Assembly: GCF_923868895.1 (NCBI RefSeq)
Contig: NZ_OV350343.1
Coordinates: forward strand, 1,426,001-1,490,000
From: Halomonas sp. TD01
Lineage (GTDB): Bacteria > Pseudomonadota > Gammaproteobacteria > Pseudomonadales > Halomonadaceae
Reading direction: 5' to 3'
Length of the DNA: 64,000 nt
The notes below the pieces were generated by a model. That model worked only from the letters and a program-made list of their open reading frames with translations, was not told the DNA's origin and ran no database searches. Positions 17,586 to 26,449 of this stretch are shown piece by piece (positions within the stretch are counted from its first letter, which is position 1; each line of letters begins with the position of its first letter). The translations under genes and the position numbers were made by a program.

Positions 17586-18734
17586 ATGCTGGGACTATGG
17601 ACTCCAGGTTGTGAGTTATACTCTGAAACTATATATTTATCACATAATGAGGAGGAACTCGCTTTAGAGCTTATAGAGTCAGGCTCTTTAGTTAGCCGTA
17701 TTCATAGAGTTTCTAGTGATGCTGATGAACTAATTGCACCAATATCTATGTTTCTTTCAACTAGGTTGGGGATAGATCTCTCGATAGAACTTCAATTGAC
17801 AAACCGAGATTTTATACATTGGTACCAAATAACCTCTTCTCTATTGCAGAAAGAGGATAGTGGGTTAGGCGATATAATTGCCCCATCAGGAATGTTTCCT
17901 TACTTTACTGTTTTTCGTGAGTTTGTTCAGTGTTACTTGAAAGTGAAAAGCTGCATTCAAAGAAGTTGTATGAGACCTGGTTTAAGCAGTAAAGACTTTA
18001 TTAGTAATTGGTGGGATGACTCAATTGACTTAACTGCATTATTGGATGAGTTGTCTTTCTCTATTAAAAAGCTACCTGAAAAAGGTTCTTTTCTAGAGAA
18101 CATCGAGAGAAGCATTGGCTTCCTTCGAGAGTTCCTGAAGAAGTTCAATGATGCTGACACCTCAAGCAAGCATGTTTATTTGTCAGGTATAGCGTATGGA
18201 TTAGCATTGAAAGCTGTTGAGCGAGAAGAGCACGATTTAGTATTGTTATTTACACAGAGAAGCTTAGATTTTGCTGTCCATTCGATAGCATTAAAAAAAG
18301 ATGTAGTGAGTGCTGGGAAGCATGGTTTGGTTTATAAACAATATCTCGGAGAGAAATCCCTACCCTCTCTGATGAAAACAGTAGAATATTTACAAAAGCA
18401 AAATATACTTTTTTTAGGAGATGATGAAAATTATGATCTCAGACGTATAAATAACGCCAGAAATAATTTATTAATAACACACTCATCTTACTCCATTTCT
18501 TCTGAAGAAGTTAAAAGGTATCACTCGGAGGCGCGTAAAATTAATTTATCGATTGTTGAGGTTAAATCCACTTGGTCAGAAGGTTTGAAGGCAGTCACTT
18601 CTCTTAAAGGTATTACTTTAGATGTCTTATTCGAAGTTCATGAGTTTAGCTCTTACGTGGTTACTATGAATAAGGAAAAACTTTTAGAGAATTATGGGTT
18701 GAGTGACGTTAATTCTACGTCAAGCGTTAAATAA
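17586..18734 (+). CDS. Uncharacterised protein with a HEPN-like C-terminal segment
   Basis: 382 aa, no recognised full-length family. It is predicted mostly helical and soluble. The segment LRRINNARNNLLITHSSYSISSEEVKRYH (starting near residue 285) fits the HEPN consensus: a helix containing R-polar-x(4-6)-H, here Arg292-Asn293 to His299, followed by an IS-EE helix start. In HEPN ribonucleases this Arg and His form the active site. It is coupled to the DGQHR gene (2-bp gap) and shares its AT-rich composition. Its 3' end overlaps the opposing dndE by 15 bp. HEPN RNases are common in toxin and abortive-infection systems, but many HEPN domains only bind. Family placement is my inference from the motif. 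Confidence 0.6.
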   Translation: MLGLWTPGCELYSETIYLSHNEEELALELIESGSLVSRIHRVSSDADELIAPISMFLSTRLGIDLSIELQLTNRDFIHWYQITSSLLQKEDSGLGDIIAPSGMFPYFTVFREFVQCYLKVKSCIQRSCMRPGLSSKDFISNWWDDSIDLTALLDELSFSIKKLPEKGSFLENIERSIGFLREFLKKFNDADTSSKHVYLSGIAYGLALKAVEREEHDLVLLFTQRSLDFAVHSIALKKDVVSAGKHGLVYKQYLGEKSLPSLMKTVEYLQKQNILFLGDDENYDLRRINNARNNLLITHSSYSISSEEVKRYHSEARKINLSIVEVKSTWSEGLKAVTSLKGITLDVLFEVHEFSSYVVTMNKEKLLENYGLSDVNSTSSVK

Positions 18735-19076
18735 AGGCTTAATGTCCAAAATGGATTTTATATGTCCAATTTTATGTAAACCGCTGTCAATTAAAGAACG
18801 AATTATATCTTGTATATCAGCTTCAATTCTTTGCTCCTTACAAAACTGACGGATAAGAGCTTCAAAAGTTTTCTCGTGGGCGCCAAATAATACGTCACGA
18901 TTGATGATGTGAGTCTGTTCAGGTTTACTTACATTAATTGAGGCTGTGCGAATATCTTTTAGTGCTAATGATATTGAAATTCGTGCAATTACATTCGGGG
19001 TAAGTCTAGTTTTTGTTTGGAGATACTGTAATCGATCCCAAGACTTTTTGCTCAGATAGATACGAGTTGGGATCAT
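18720..19076 (-). CDS. dndE: DNA sulfur modification protein DndE
   Basis: This 118-aa protein has normal DndE length. It begins MIPTRIYLSKKSWDRLQYLQTKTRLTPNVIARISISLAL, the typical N-terminus with a ribbon/helix and a Lys/Arg-rich surface implicated in binding nicked DNA. The frame is open further upstream, but this ATG sits one base after the dndD stop (TAACATG) and gives the family start, so I use it. It works with DndC and DndD in replacing a non-bridging phosphate oxygen with sulfur. Its 3' end overlaps the convergent HEPN-like gene by 15 bp. Confidence 0.9.
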   Translation of the reverse strand: MIPTRIYLSKKSWDRLQYLQTKTRLTPNVIARISISLALKDIRTASINVSKPEQTHIINRDVLFGAHEKTFEALIRQFCKEQRIEADIQDIIRSLIDSGLHKIGHIKSILDIKPLFNA

Positions 19077-19077
19077 G

Positions 19078-21072
19078 TTAGTTTGTCTCCTTTTTTTGCC
19101 AAAAGTAGCCTTCACGAACCTGAGTTGCTCCTGCTTTAGGGTCATATTCGAGTTTATAGGCTCGTGAAATATCTGGTGAGAGAGCTGAATAAAATGCTTC
19201 ATCGACCTCCGTATCTGTCGAAAGAACAATCATTTGATGACTCGCAGTTGGAAAATAACCTTCGATTAGCTTTGTTCGATGCTCTGAGTCTAGTCGCCCT
19301 AGAGGGGTATCAACGATCATCGGCAGTTGGCGTCCTGAGGTCTTTGCCAACGCTTCGAGCACTGCGATTGCGAAAATCTGCTTTTCACCGGCAGAAAGCT
19401 CATCTTTCGCAATTTCTCTACCTCTGCCGGAGAGAAGGCTTACATGAAAAGTTTTGGGATCAATACGGATTTGTAGTTCCAAATCTTCTTTACGAGCGAG
19501 CTTTGCAAAGCATTCCGTGAACTGTACTTCAAGATCCTGAATTTTAGCTTTAGCTGTCTGGTCTACATAGTCGGTTAGAAGGCCATTCGCATTATTGATA
19601 TAGTCGAGTACACGTTTTTGGTCGCTTAATTTCGCAGCGGTTTCGTAAAGACGATCAAGTCTACGGGCAATATCAACAGCCTCGTACGCTGTCTCTTTAC
19701 CTGATTTTCGAAGGGTATCGATTTCAGCGTCTAGCCTGCCAAGTTTTTGCTGTAGTTGCTGTAGATTCTCGAAATCCGTAGCGATCAGTGAGTCGTCTGG
19801 TGCGCGCGCTAGTGAAGCACCTATCTCATCGAGAGCGGCTTCAATTTTTTCTAACGACGCGAATAATGTTGATACTTCTTTACGCTGCTTTCGAGCCTGA
19901 TTAAACGTAGTGAAAAGGTGGCTTGCTTGGGAAGGTGTCAAATCATGAATTGGCTGATCGAGGCTCCGATCTTTTGAAGATCGGTTAAGCGTATCTAATC
20001 CATTGAGAACTATGCTTAAAGTATCTTCCGATAACTTTGAGTCAAGCGACTCAATTAGTTTCGTACGATACTCTTCATGAATTCTACGCTCCTGAAGAAG
20101 ACTGTGGAGGTTTAGGTCGCTCTCTATTTGGGTCTCCGTCCTTGCACAGAACTCCTCTGCAAGAGCGATAGGTGCCGTATCAGATACAAGGCTATTAATC
20201 TGAGAAACTAGATGTTCCCGTTTATCTTGCAGTTCTGATAATTCATCTATGAGCTGTGTTCGAGAGGTAGAAAAGTGTCCACCTCGATCATCAATCCTTT
20301 TTTGGATCTTATTCGCTCGATCCTGAATCTCAGCACGTTGAACACGAGCCGTAGTGATCTCTTGTCGAATCGACTCGACACGAGTACGGCAATCCTGGAG
20401 GTTGGATTGTTCGGAATCTATTTGAGCTCGAATCTCTTGAGCTGATGATCGTTTGGTCAGATTGCGGTTGAGTACCGTCAAATCGCCGGAAAGCCTTTCA
20501 ACTACGTCCAGTCCCAGTAGCTTCTTAATGGATTGCTCTAAAGCGGCTCCACCTGTGTCATCCGCTAGTTGAGCTATCTTTTCACCATCGAAAAAGAACA
20601 AGTCAGATACGCCAGCAGGAATAAGTTCATTAAGAAAATTCTGCGCTTGGTCGTAATTGAGACCTTTGATAAGAGTTCCGTCTTCAAGGATTGTCAGAGT
20701 TTCTTTGACACTGCTTCCCTTCCGTTGCCATTCACGTAGAACATGATATTGGTTTTCCGTGCCAAGCTTGGCATACGTGAACGTTAGCTCAACAGATGCC
20801 TGGTTCGCAGAGCGGTCAGTCTCTTTTGAGTGATGTAGAGCGTCCAGGAGAAACTCGTCGTAACGTTTTTGAGAAACGGTAGAGCCAAGACATAAGCGCC
20901 CGTAGAGGGCAAGCCTTACCCCTAAAAGAATACTTGTCTTACCCGCACCATTTAGTCCTCCAAAGAGAATAATGGGACGGGTTTTTCCGAAGTTCTTTTC
21001 GGGCGCTAAATTAAAATGGTTGATTCCAGCATAAACACGGAAATCGGTCAGCGTAAGCTCTTTGATAAGCAT
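19078..21072 (-). CDS. dndD: DNA sulfur modification ATPase DndD
   Basis: A 664-aa SMC/Rad50-like ATPase. Walker A GLNGAGKT is at residues 39-46. Two long charged coiled-coil arms span about 190-500. The C-terminal head has the ABC signature region LSAGEKQIFAIAVLEAL and Walker B LPMIVDTPLGRLD. DndD supplies ATP hydrolysis and probably DNA nicking or structure-altering activity to the DndCDE complex. Its ATG shares one base with the dndC stop (TAATG), so expression is coupled. Confidence 0.95.
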   Translation of the reverse strand: MLIKELTLTDFRVYAGINHFNLAPEKNFGKTRPIILFGGLNGAGKTSILLGVRLALYGRLCLGSTVSQKRYDEFLLDALHHSKETDRSANQASVELTFTYAKLGTENQYHVLREWQRKGSSVKETLTILEDGTLIKGLNYDQAQNFLNELIPAGVSDLFFFDGEKIAQLADDTGGAALEQSIKKLLGLDVVERLSGDLTVLNRNLTKRSSAQEIRAQIDSEQSNLQDCRTRVESIRQEITTARVQRAEIQDRANKIQKRIDDRGGHFSTSRTQLIDELSELQDKREHLVSQINSLVSDTAPIALAEEFCARTETQIESDLNLHSLLQERRIHEEYRTKLIESLDSKLSEDTLSIVLNGLDTLNRSSKDRSLDQPIHDLTPSQASHLFTTFNQARKQRKEVSTLFASLEKIEAALDEIGASLARAPDDSLIATDFENLQQLQQKLGRLDAEIDTLRKSGKETAYEAVDIARRLDRLYETAAKLSDQKRVLDYINNANGLLTDYVDQTAKAKIQDLEVQFTECFAKLARKEDLELQIRIDPKTFHVSLLSGRGREIAKDELSAGEKQIFAIAVLEALAKTSGRQLPMIVDTPLGRLDSEHRTKLIEGYFPTASHQMIVLSTDTEVDEAFYSALSPDISRAYKLEYDPKAGATQVREGYFWQKKETN

Positions 21073-22595
21073 TAATGCAAAAACTCTGAAAATTCGTCTT
21101 TTACTTCCTCAACGTACAACTTGCCACGCTTGCGAAAGGACTGATTACGTTCGTTGATAGCTTCAAGCTCTTCCCAATCGCGCTGAAGGATGCTTTCCAA
21201 GCTATTTAAAATACCTCTACGTTTTCCAAGGCCCGACACCTGAAGCTCTGCTTCAAGCATCTTTCGGATTAGAGCAGACGGAACCCCATACGTATCTGAA
21301 AGCTTTTCCAACGTTTCCGAGTCTGCACGTGTGAATGCTCCGGCATCGTCTTCCACCCAGTCGAGGTCTTCACCATATACGTCGCGGTATATGTGGGGCA
21401 GGGAGTCTTCCCAGTCCGGCTCGTTTGGATCTCTCAGCCATTCTCTTCTGATCAAATGCAATTCAGGTCGCGTGATCAGTTCGATGGACTCTCCGCTCTC
21501 GTTAATTTCTTTCTCAATGGTCAGAAGTTCACGAAGAAATTCTTGGCGCTTTGATAGCCAATAAGGGCCAGGTATGTGGCGAATTTCATGAATGCTGTCA
21601 TCGCTGATATCGCCAGAGTTGTATGACACGCGACCAGTCCGGCGACGGAAGTTGCGATACTCCTCGGAATTTTCAGGTTGCCGAGATTGATAGAGCATGT
21701 TTCTGAAAGCTAGCAGAGGCTTCATCCAACTGGCCCCTGACTCGATCAAACCGTGAAGCGCTTTGTCTTCGGTAACAACGGTGCAAGTCCAGCAGCCAAA
21801 GCGGCTATTGCCACAAGAGGGGGTGCTTTTGTCGATAACAATGGGGCATTCGCCCTGGTTGGACCCTTTGTATAGCTCTAGCAGCTCTCTATTAGAGCCC
21901 CCCCAGGGGCAAGGGGCGCTCATTAGATACATCCATACTTCATCTGCCGACCAGTTTTCGATTGGCATATACGTATATGCATTCGGGAGTGAGCTATGAC
22001 GGCTTAGGGCAGAGCCGTCGATCTTATGCTTAGAGATGACCTGGGCTCGTGAAGCGCTCTCCTGACTACGGGAGCCTAATACGACAACGGCTTCACCGAA
22101 TTCAGCGACCTTATCGAGAATGAACTCGCTGACAGGATCAATCTTCATTCGCTCCGTACACCAACGAAAAGATTGGTTCGGCGCTGGGTAGCCACGGCCC
22201 AGTAAATTTACCCAAAATGTTTGATCGGTTTTCGGCACCACGCTGTGAGCGCTCATAGGTAAGCTTTCACGAGGTGCTGCTTCATTGATGGTGGCTATTA
22301 CTCGCTTGATCATGTCAACGACGACAGGGGTTTCTACCAATGTGTCAGACGATACGACATATACGTGCTTTTTGCGCTTCTCTATAGGTAGCTGAAGTAG
22401 CGCCATATAAATCAGCGATAAAATACAGGTGGAGTCTTTGCCACCGCTAAAGCCAATGATCCAAGGACGGTCATCAGAGCAGTAGATAGTCTGAATTTCT
22501 CGCACTAAATCTACGAGTGGACGGCCACCAATGGTGTAGTCCTGGATCATTGAAAGATGATCTGAAAAAATAAATTTCTCTTCTGCGGCCATCAT
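21072..22595 (-). CDS. dndC: DNA sulfur modification protein DndC (PP-loop sulfurtransferase)
   Basis: A 507-aa member of the PAPS-reductase-like PP-loop family. It has the PP motif SGGKDS at residues 50-55, FRWCTERMKIDP further on, and the cysteine group TPSCGNSRFGCWTCTVV that fits a [4Fe-4S] ligand set. DndC activates the DNA phosphate with ATP and transfers sulfur supplied by a cysteine desulfurase. No dndA is present here, so a housekeeping IscS-type enzyme presumably serves. It overlaps dndB by 4 bp and dndD by 1 bp. Confidence 0.95.
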   Translation of the reverse strand: MMAAEEKFIFSDHLSMIQDYTIGGRPLVDLVREIQTIYCSDDRPWIIGFSGGKDSTCILSLIYMALLQLPIEKRKKHVYVVSSDTLVETPVVVDMIKRVIATINEAAPRESLPMSAHSVVPKTDQTFWVNLLGRGYPAPNQSFRWCTERMKIDPVSEFILDKVAEFGEAVVVLGSRSQESASRAQVISKHKIDGSALSRHSSLPNAYTYMPIENWSADEVWMYLMSAPCPWGGSNRELLELYKGSNQGECPIVIDKSTPSCGNSRFGCWTCTVVTEDKALHGLIESGASWMKPLLAFRNMLYQSRQPENSEEYRNFRRRTGRVSYNSGDISDDSIHEIRHIPGPYWLSKRQEFLRELLTIEKEINESGESIELITRPELHLIRREWLRDPNEPDWEDSLPHIYRDVYGEDLDWVEDDAGAFTRADSETLEKLSDTYGVPSALIRKMLEAELQVSGLGKRRGILNSLESILQRDWEELEAINERNQSFRKRGKLYVEEVKDEFSEFLH

Positions 22596-23668
22596 TTGAA
22601 CGACTCCTCGTATTCCTGCTCTGTCGGGGTAAGCGGAACACCGAGCTGTTGTTTGATGTAGTTGCTGCTGAGAACTACGCTACTTCGTGCTTTGCTGATA
22701 CGGCCATGATGCATGGCGCGCCCTTCCCAATCACTATTTGCACGCGCCCAATCAATTTTTTGGAGGCCTTGTAAAATGGCGCTCCACTGGGGTTTGGGCT
22801 TGCAAATAAGATCAGAACCGACTTGTCCCATAGCCTGCAACATAACGCCGTGAGCATGAACATACTGTTCACGCAGTTCACAAGTGGCGACTTTCTTTTC
22901 TAGAGCTAGCTGCCAGTCCTGCATGTTCTTTGCCACTTCGTTCCAGAACTGAATTGCTAGACTCTCCTCTTCTGCCGTGATGGGGGTATTTTTTCCCTTC
23001 ATCAGTAATGCTTTGGATGCGTTTTTTATGGCTGACAACGTAAAAAATTTACTGCTCCGATTCGAGATACTTGATCTCTCCATTTCGGTTAGTCTTGAAA
23101 ACACTTTCACTTCACGAACAACATTTCTAGCAAGTTCAGATAATGCATCGCGATGATCATAGAGTGTGCTAATGGAGTCGCTTGGCCGCACTGCGTGTTT
23201 GTTAAGGTCAGCGAACATTTGTTGGCTGCGCTTAAGGCCGTCGTCGATGAAGAAGAGCACTGGTATGTTGTCGTACCCGAGCTCGGGGTTTTGCTCAATC
23301 GCTTGTACGATAGCCTCCCGGCGGTGTTGGCCATCGTTAATTAAGATCTTAGCGTCCATTGGAATAGACAGCAGTCCAAGGTTTTGCCCAAGTCCCGTAT
23401 CTGTGCTGGGCTCAAACGAAACCTGCCCATCAACGGAGGCGGTGATACCAGAGAGCGTGTAGTCAGAAGGGTTGTCTACTAGGTAACTTACAATATCAGG
23501 GATACGAGTACGGTTCAGAACTCGCTGGGCTCGAAGCTCAGGAGGGACTTCTTGCCCGTCAAAGATAAAAATTTTTGGCACTAATCTAAGCGGGCACATT
23601 GCCACGTAGCATGGCCGTCCAGACTGGATTCCACGAGCTGCTGGAAAAGTATGAGAGAACTCGGCCAT
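22592..23668 (-). CDS. dndB: DNA sulfur modification protein DndB
   Basis: This 358-aa protein carries the defining DGQHR motif at residues 112-116 (KILINDGQHRREAIV), with the family N-terminus (ARGIQSGRPCYVAMCPLRLVPKIF) and QQMFADLNKHAVRPS downstream. DndB is not needed for the chemistry but controls modification level. In other bacteria it acts as a transcriptional repressor of the dnd operon. It is the first gene of dndBCDE, with GGGGG before the ATG. A symmetrical site lies 15-65 bp upstream (23683-23733). Confidence 0.94.
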   Translation of the reverse strand: MAEFSHTFPAARGIQSGRPCYVAMCPLRLVPKIFIFDGQEVPPELRAQRVLNRTRIPDIVSYLVDNPSDYTLSGITASVDGQVSFEPSTDTGLGQNLGLLSIPMDAKILINDGQHRREAIVQAIEQNPELGYDNIPVLFFIDDGLKRSQQMFADLNKHAVRPSDSISTLYDHRDALSELARNVVREVKVFSRLTEMERSSISNRSSKFFTLSAIKNASKALLMKGKNTPITAEEESLAIQFWNEVAKNMQDWQLALEKKVATCELREQYVHAHGVMLQAMGQVGSDLICKPKPQWSAILQGLQKIDWARANSDWEGRAMHHGRISKARSSVVLSSNYIKQQLGVPLTPTEQEYEESFK

Positions 23669-23682
23669 GAAGCCCCCGACGG

Positions 23683-23733
23683 CTGGAAGTTAAAAAATAT
23701 ATGGAAGTTAACTTACTAAATTTTGACTTCCAG
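23683..23733. promoter_or_regulatory. Candidate operator of the dndBCDE operon
   Basis: CTGGAAGT (23683-23690) and ACTTCCAG (23726-23733) are perfect 8-bp inverted arms. Their centre (about 23708) coincides with the 10-bp palindrome AAGTTAACTT (23705-23714), itself part of a third TGGAAGT copy at 23702. A separate 10-nt direct repeat AATTTTGACT occurs at 23719-23728 and 23748-23757. The site lies between dndB and its likely promoter. The binding protein may be DndB or the DGQHR paralogue (inference). Confidence 0.5.
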
Positions 23734-23757
23734 GTCAATGAGTCGTCAATTTTGACT

Positions 23758-24224
23758 GATGTGTTTGTGTGGTTACAAGCACTGATAAATGATTGCGTTT
23801 GTAAGCTTGATTCATGAAATCAAATTTCTTCTGGATATAATTGCCAATTGCTAGCCACTCTAAGTATTTCCAGTAATTGGTGGCTGAAACACTAGACAGT
23901 CTTGAGAAGATTTAAGGAAGTGCCGTGTTCTGATCCTTTGCCAAGCACATATCCGTATTAAGAGACTGCGATTGCTCGCTCGCACTTATATGCTGCCACC
24001 TACTCCTCCGACCGTCATTCCTTCGTGCTGAGCGGACTACCAATGCCTACTTCGCTGAGATCCTCGTGGGTTAGGCCGTGGAACAGTTAGCTGCCACTGC
24101 ACCCTCAACGCTTGGCAGCTCCCGAGTGATTTACGTCTCATCTTGGATACCCTGTTTTTAGTGATACTATCCTGGGTATTTGCATCTTGTGATTTGCGTT
24201 CCACGCATAAGGGTGGCCGAAGCA
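23758..24224. other. Right-hand island spacer without recognised genes
   Basis: About 470 bp with no convincing coding frame. No copy of the tRNA-Arg 3' end, integrase remnant or insertion-sequence end was found by eye. Composition moves from AT-rich (to about 23880) to host-like, so the right boundary of the island probably lies in this stretch. Confidence 0.45.
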
Positions 24225-25166
24225 ATGTTGGGATTCCTGCAGGGATTTTCCTATGGTCTTTTTATGACCTGCCTGCCCTGGCTGTTGGTAGGGCTCTTCA
24301 ACCCTGGCTTGGCAGTTCCGGTGGCGGCGCCTGGTCGGCTGCATGTTATTTTGCGCTATTGCCTGACAGTGCCTTTCATCAGCATGTTGCTGTGGCTGAC
24401 CTCACTGTGGGGCGGTTTCAGCCCAAGCCTGCTAGGGTGGCTGGCGGGGATTGTCGCTATCCCGGTGGCACTGCCCATTGAGCGAACCCTGAGAGGCTGG
24501 CTGGCCCGCCGTCGCGCGCGTCGTCAGCAGGCCGAGATGACCGCCAAAGCGCAACAGCGCCGTGCTCAACAAGCGCGCAATACCCATGAAGCTGGCGTGT
24601 TGGTGCTCGACCCGGCAGCGCCGCCCGAGGGAGCCGATGATTTGGTAATGGCAATGTGCCACGCTAAACAGCGCTTGCTGGACGTTCAGCGTCCTGATCT
24701 GGCGATCCTGGCTGACCGCCTCTATAGCCGTTACCACCATGTGATGGAGGTGCTCAGTGGCCGATTTCAACGTGGTGAGCTGGCTTTTGAGCGTTCGCAA
24801 GGCTTGGTCGCGCAGGTGTGTTTTGGGTCGGTAGATACGCTGACCACCATGGCCTCTCAGGCGCGCAGCGTGGTGAGTGTGGACGGTAATTACGTTCGCG
24901 ACCGCCTGACACGGGAAAGCCAGCGATTGAGTACGCAAGAACGGGCTGCCTTGATGCGGCGCCTGGATCTGCTCGGCGAGACTGAAAAGCGGCTTCAGGA
25001 GCTCTCGGCTCAGGTGGAGTCGGCGTTGACCGTGCTCGACGACACAGCCGTCTCCATGGCGCGTATCGAAACAGCACGCCCTCAGGCATCGGTCACCACG
25101 GAGAAAGCACTGGATGACTTGCGCCATTTCGTCGAAGGCGCGGGTCGCTATGCGCGTAAAGATTAA
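24225..25166 (+). CDS. Membrane-anchored helical protein paired with a TelA-like protein (XpaC-like?)
   Basis: About 314 aa from the ATG at 24225; the frame is open to a TTG at 24180, but the hydrophobic start MLGFLQGFSYGLFMTCLPWLLVGL argues for the ATG. Three membrane segments lie in the first ~90 residues, followed by a basic stretch (WLARRRARRQQAEMTAKAQQRR). A long helical cytoplasmic part then extends to the end (ADRLYSRYHHVMEVLSGRF, LSAQVESALTVLDDTAVS). It is followed by the TelA-like gene, a pairing also seen for XpaC/TelA families; the assignment to XpaC is tentative and rests on context. Confidence 0.55.
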   Translation: MLGFLQGFSYGLFMTCLPWLLVGLFNPGLAVPVAAPGRLHVILRYCLTVPFISMLLWLTSLWGGFSPSLLGWLAGIVAIPVALPIERTLRGWLARRRARRQQAEMTAKAQQRRAQQARNTHEAGVLVLDPAAPPEGADDLVMAMCHAKQRLLDVQRPDLAILADRLYSRYHHVMEVLSGRFQRGELAFERSQGLVAQVCFGSVDTLTTMASQARSVVSVDGNYVRDRLTRESQRLSTQERAALMRRLDLLGETEKRLQELSAQVESALTVLDDTAVSMARIETARPQASVTTEKALDDLRHFVEGAGRYARKD

Positions 25167-25187
25167 TTCGATAGCGTGCTGCCATAC

Positions 25188-25238
25188 GGTTTCTAGGAAC
25201 GGTTTCTAGGAACGGTTTCAAGAACGATTTTCAAGGAC
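25188..25238. repeat. Four-copy 13-nt tandem repeat before the TelA-like gene
   Basis: GGTTTCTAGGAAC occurs exactly twice (25188-25200, 25201-25213). It is followed by the diverged copies GGTTTCAAGAAC (25214-25225) and GATTTTCAAGGAC (25226-25238). The last copy supplies the AAGGA ribosome site of the next gene. Confidence 0.9.
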
Positions 25239-25245
25239 AGTGGAG

Positions 25246-26439
25246 ATGCCAATGACTCAGCCATCCGATGACACAGGTCGCCTTTCCCTACCGCCAGTCG
25301 AGGAGATTGCAGACGCGGTTACTTCCGATGATCCCGGTGCTGATCCTGAACTTGAGGCCATGGCTGAGCGCTTTGTCACGGAAATTCTGGCTGAAGGTGA
25401 CGAAGCATCGGTGGTTAACCAGCGTCGTGCCGTGGACGAGATGGGGCTTGAACTGCAGCAGCAAGCGGCCCACCGCAGCGCCATGCTACAGACGCCACTG
25501 CGACAGCTGGCGCATCAAGGCGACGAAGGCGGGCCAGTCGCCAAGGCGCTATCTGATCTGCGTGGTCGCATGGAGGGGCTTGATCCTGCCCGCCATCGTC
25601 TGGCACCGAGTGCCCTGGATCGCGTGATGGCGATGATTCCTGGCCTCGACAGCCGCCTGCAGCGCTACTTTCGCAAGTTTGAGAACGCTCAGCAGGCGCT
25701 GGATGCAATCATCGACGAGTTGGAGGGCGGTCGCGACATGTTGCATCGTGACAACCTCACCTTGAACGATGACCAGCAAGCGCTGAGGAACATTTTGTCC
25801 CAATTGAACCGCCAGGTTACGCTGGGTCGCCTGATTGACCGTCGCTTGAAAGATGACATCGACACGCGCGCTGTCGATGATCCGCGGCGTCACTTTCTTG
25901 AGGAGGAACTGCTCTTTCCCCTCCGTCAGCGCATCGTCGATCTTCAGCAGCAACTGGCCGTTAGCCAGCAAGGCGTGCTGGCGCTAGAAGTGATCATTCG
26001 CAACAATCGGGAGTTGATGCGTGGGGTAGACAGGGCCATTAACGTCACCGTCTCGGCGCTCACCGTTGCGGTCACCGTGGCGATGGGCATGGCTAATCAG
26101 CGCCTAGTACTGGATCGCATTGAAGCTCTCAATACCACGACCTCGCAAATGATTGGCGGAACCGCCAAGGCGCTGCGTCAGCAGGGCGTGGATATCCAGA
26201 AGCGTGCTTCTTCGGCGATGCTCGATATGCAAATGCTGGAAGATGCTTTTGGTGAGGTGATGGGCGCTATTGATGATCTCTCGACCTATCGCCAAGAAGC
26301 GCTGCCGCGGCTGGATGAGCAGATTGACCGCTTGGCGACCTTGTCCAAACAGGGCAGCGCCTCCATTGAGCGCCTCCGTGAAGGGAGTGAATCGCACCTG
26401 CAGGACGGCCGCTTTGATCAACCCTCATCAACCCAGTAA
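25246..26439 (+). CDS. Toxic anion resistance (TelA) family protein
   Basis: About 397 aa. The frame opens at a GTG at 25240, but AAGGA (25233-25237) is best spaced to the ATG at 25246. The protein is almost entirely helical and matches the TelA pattern: an N-terminal acidic region, IPGLDSRLQRYFRKFENAQQALDAIIDELEGGRDML in the middle, and VTVSALTVAVTVAMGMANQRLVLDRIEALNTTTSQMI toward the C-terminus. TelA-family proteins are linked to tellurite and other envelope-stress resistance; the mechanism is unresolved. It probably acts with the membrane protein encoded 79 bp upstream. The yihY-like gene is convergent, 10 bp away. Confidence 0.8.
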   Translation: MPMTQPSDDTGRLSLPPVEEIADAVTSDDPGADPELEAMAERFVTEILAEGDEASVVNQRRAVDEMGLELQQQAAHRSAMLQTPLRQLAHQGDEGGPVAKALSDLRGRMEGLDPARHRLAPSALDRVMAMIPGLDSRLQRYFRKFENAQQALDAIIDELEGGRDMLHRDNLTLNDDQQALRNILSQLNRQVTLGRLIDRRLKDDIDTRAVDDPRRHFLEEELLFPLRQRIVDLQQQLAVSQQGVLALEVIIRNNRELMRGVDRAINVTVSALTVAVTVAMGMANQRLVLDRIEALNTTTSQMIGGTAKALRQQGVDIQKRASSAMLDMQMLEDAFGEVMGAIDDLSTYRQEALPRLDEQIDRLATLSKQGSASIERLREGSESHLQDGRFDQPSSTQ

Positions 26440-26449
26440 GCCGTGCACC

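Noticed and set aside
23758..24224. Attachment site matching the tRNA-Arg 3' end
   Set aside because: I looked for the T-arm and acceptor sequence on the right side of the island and did not find a copy.
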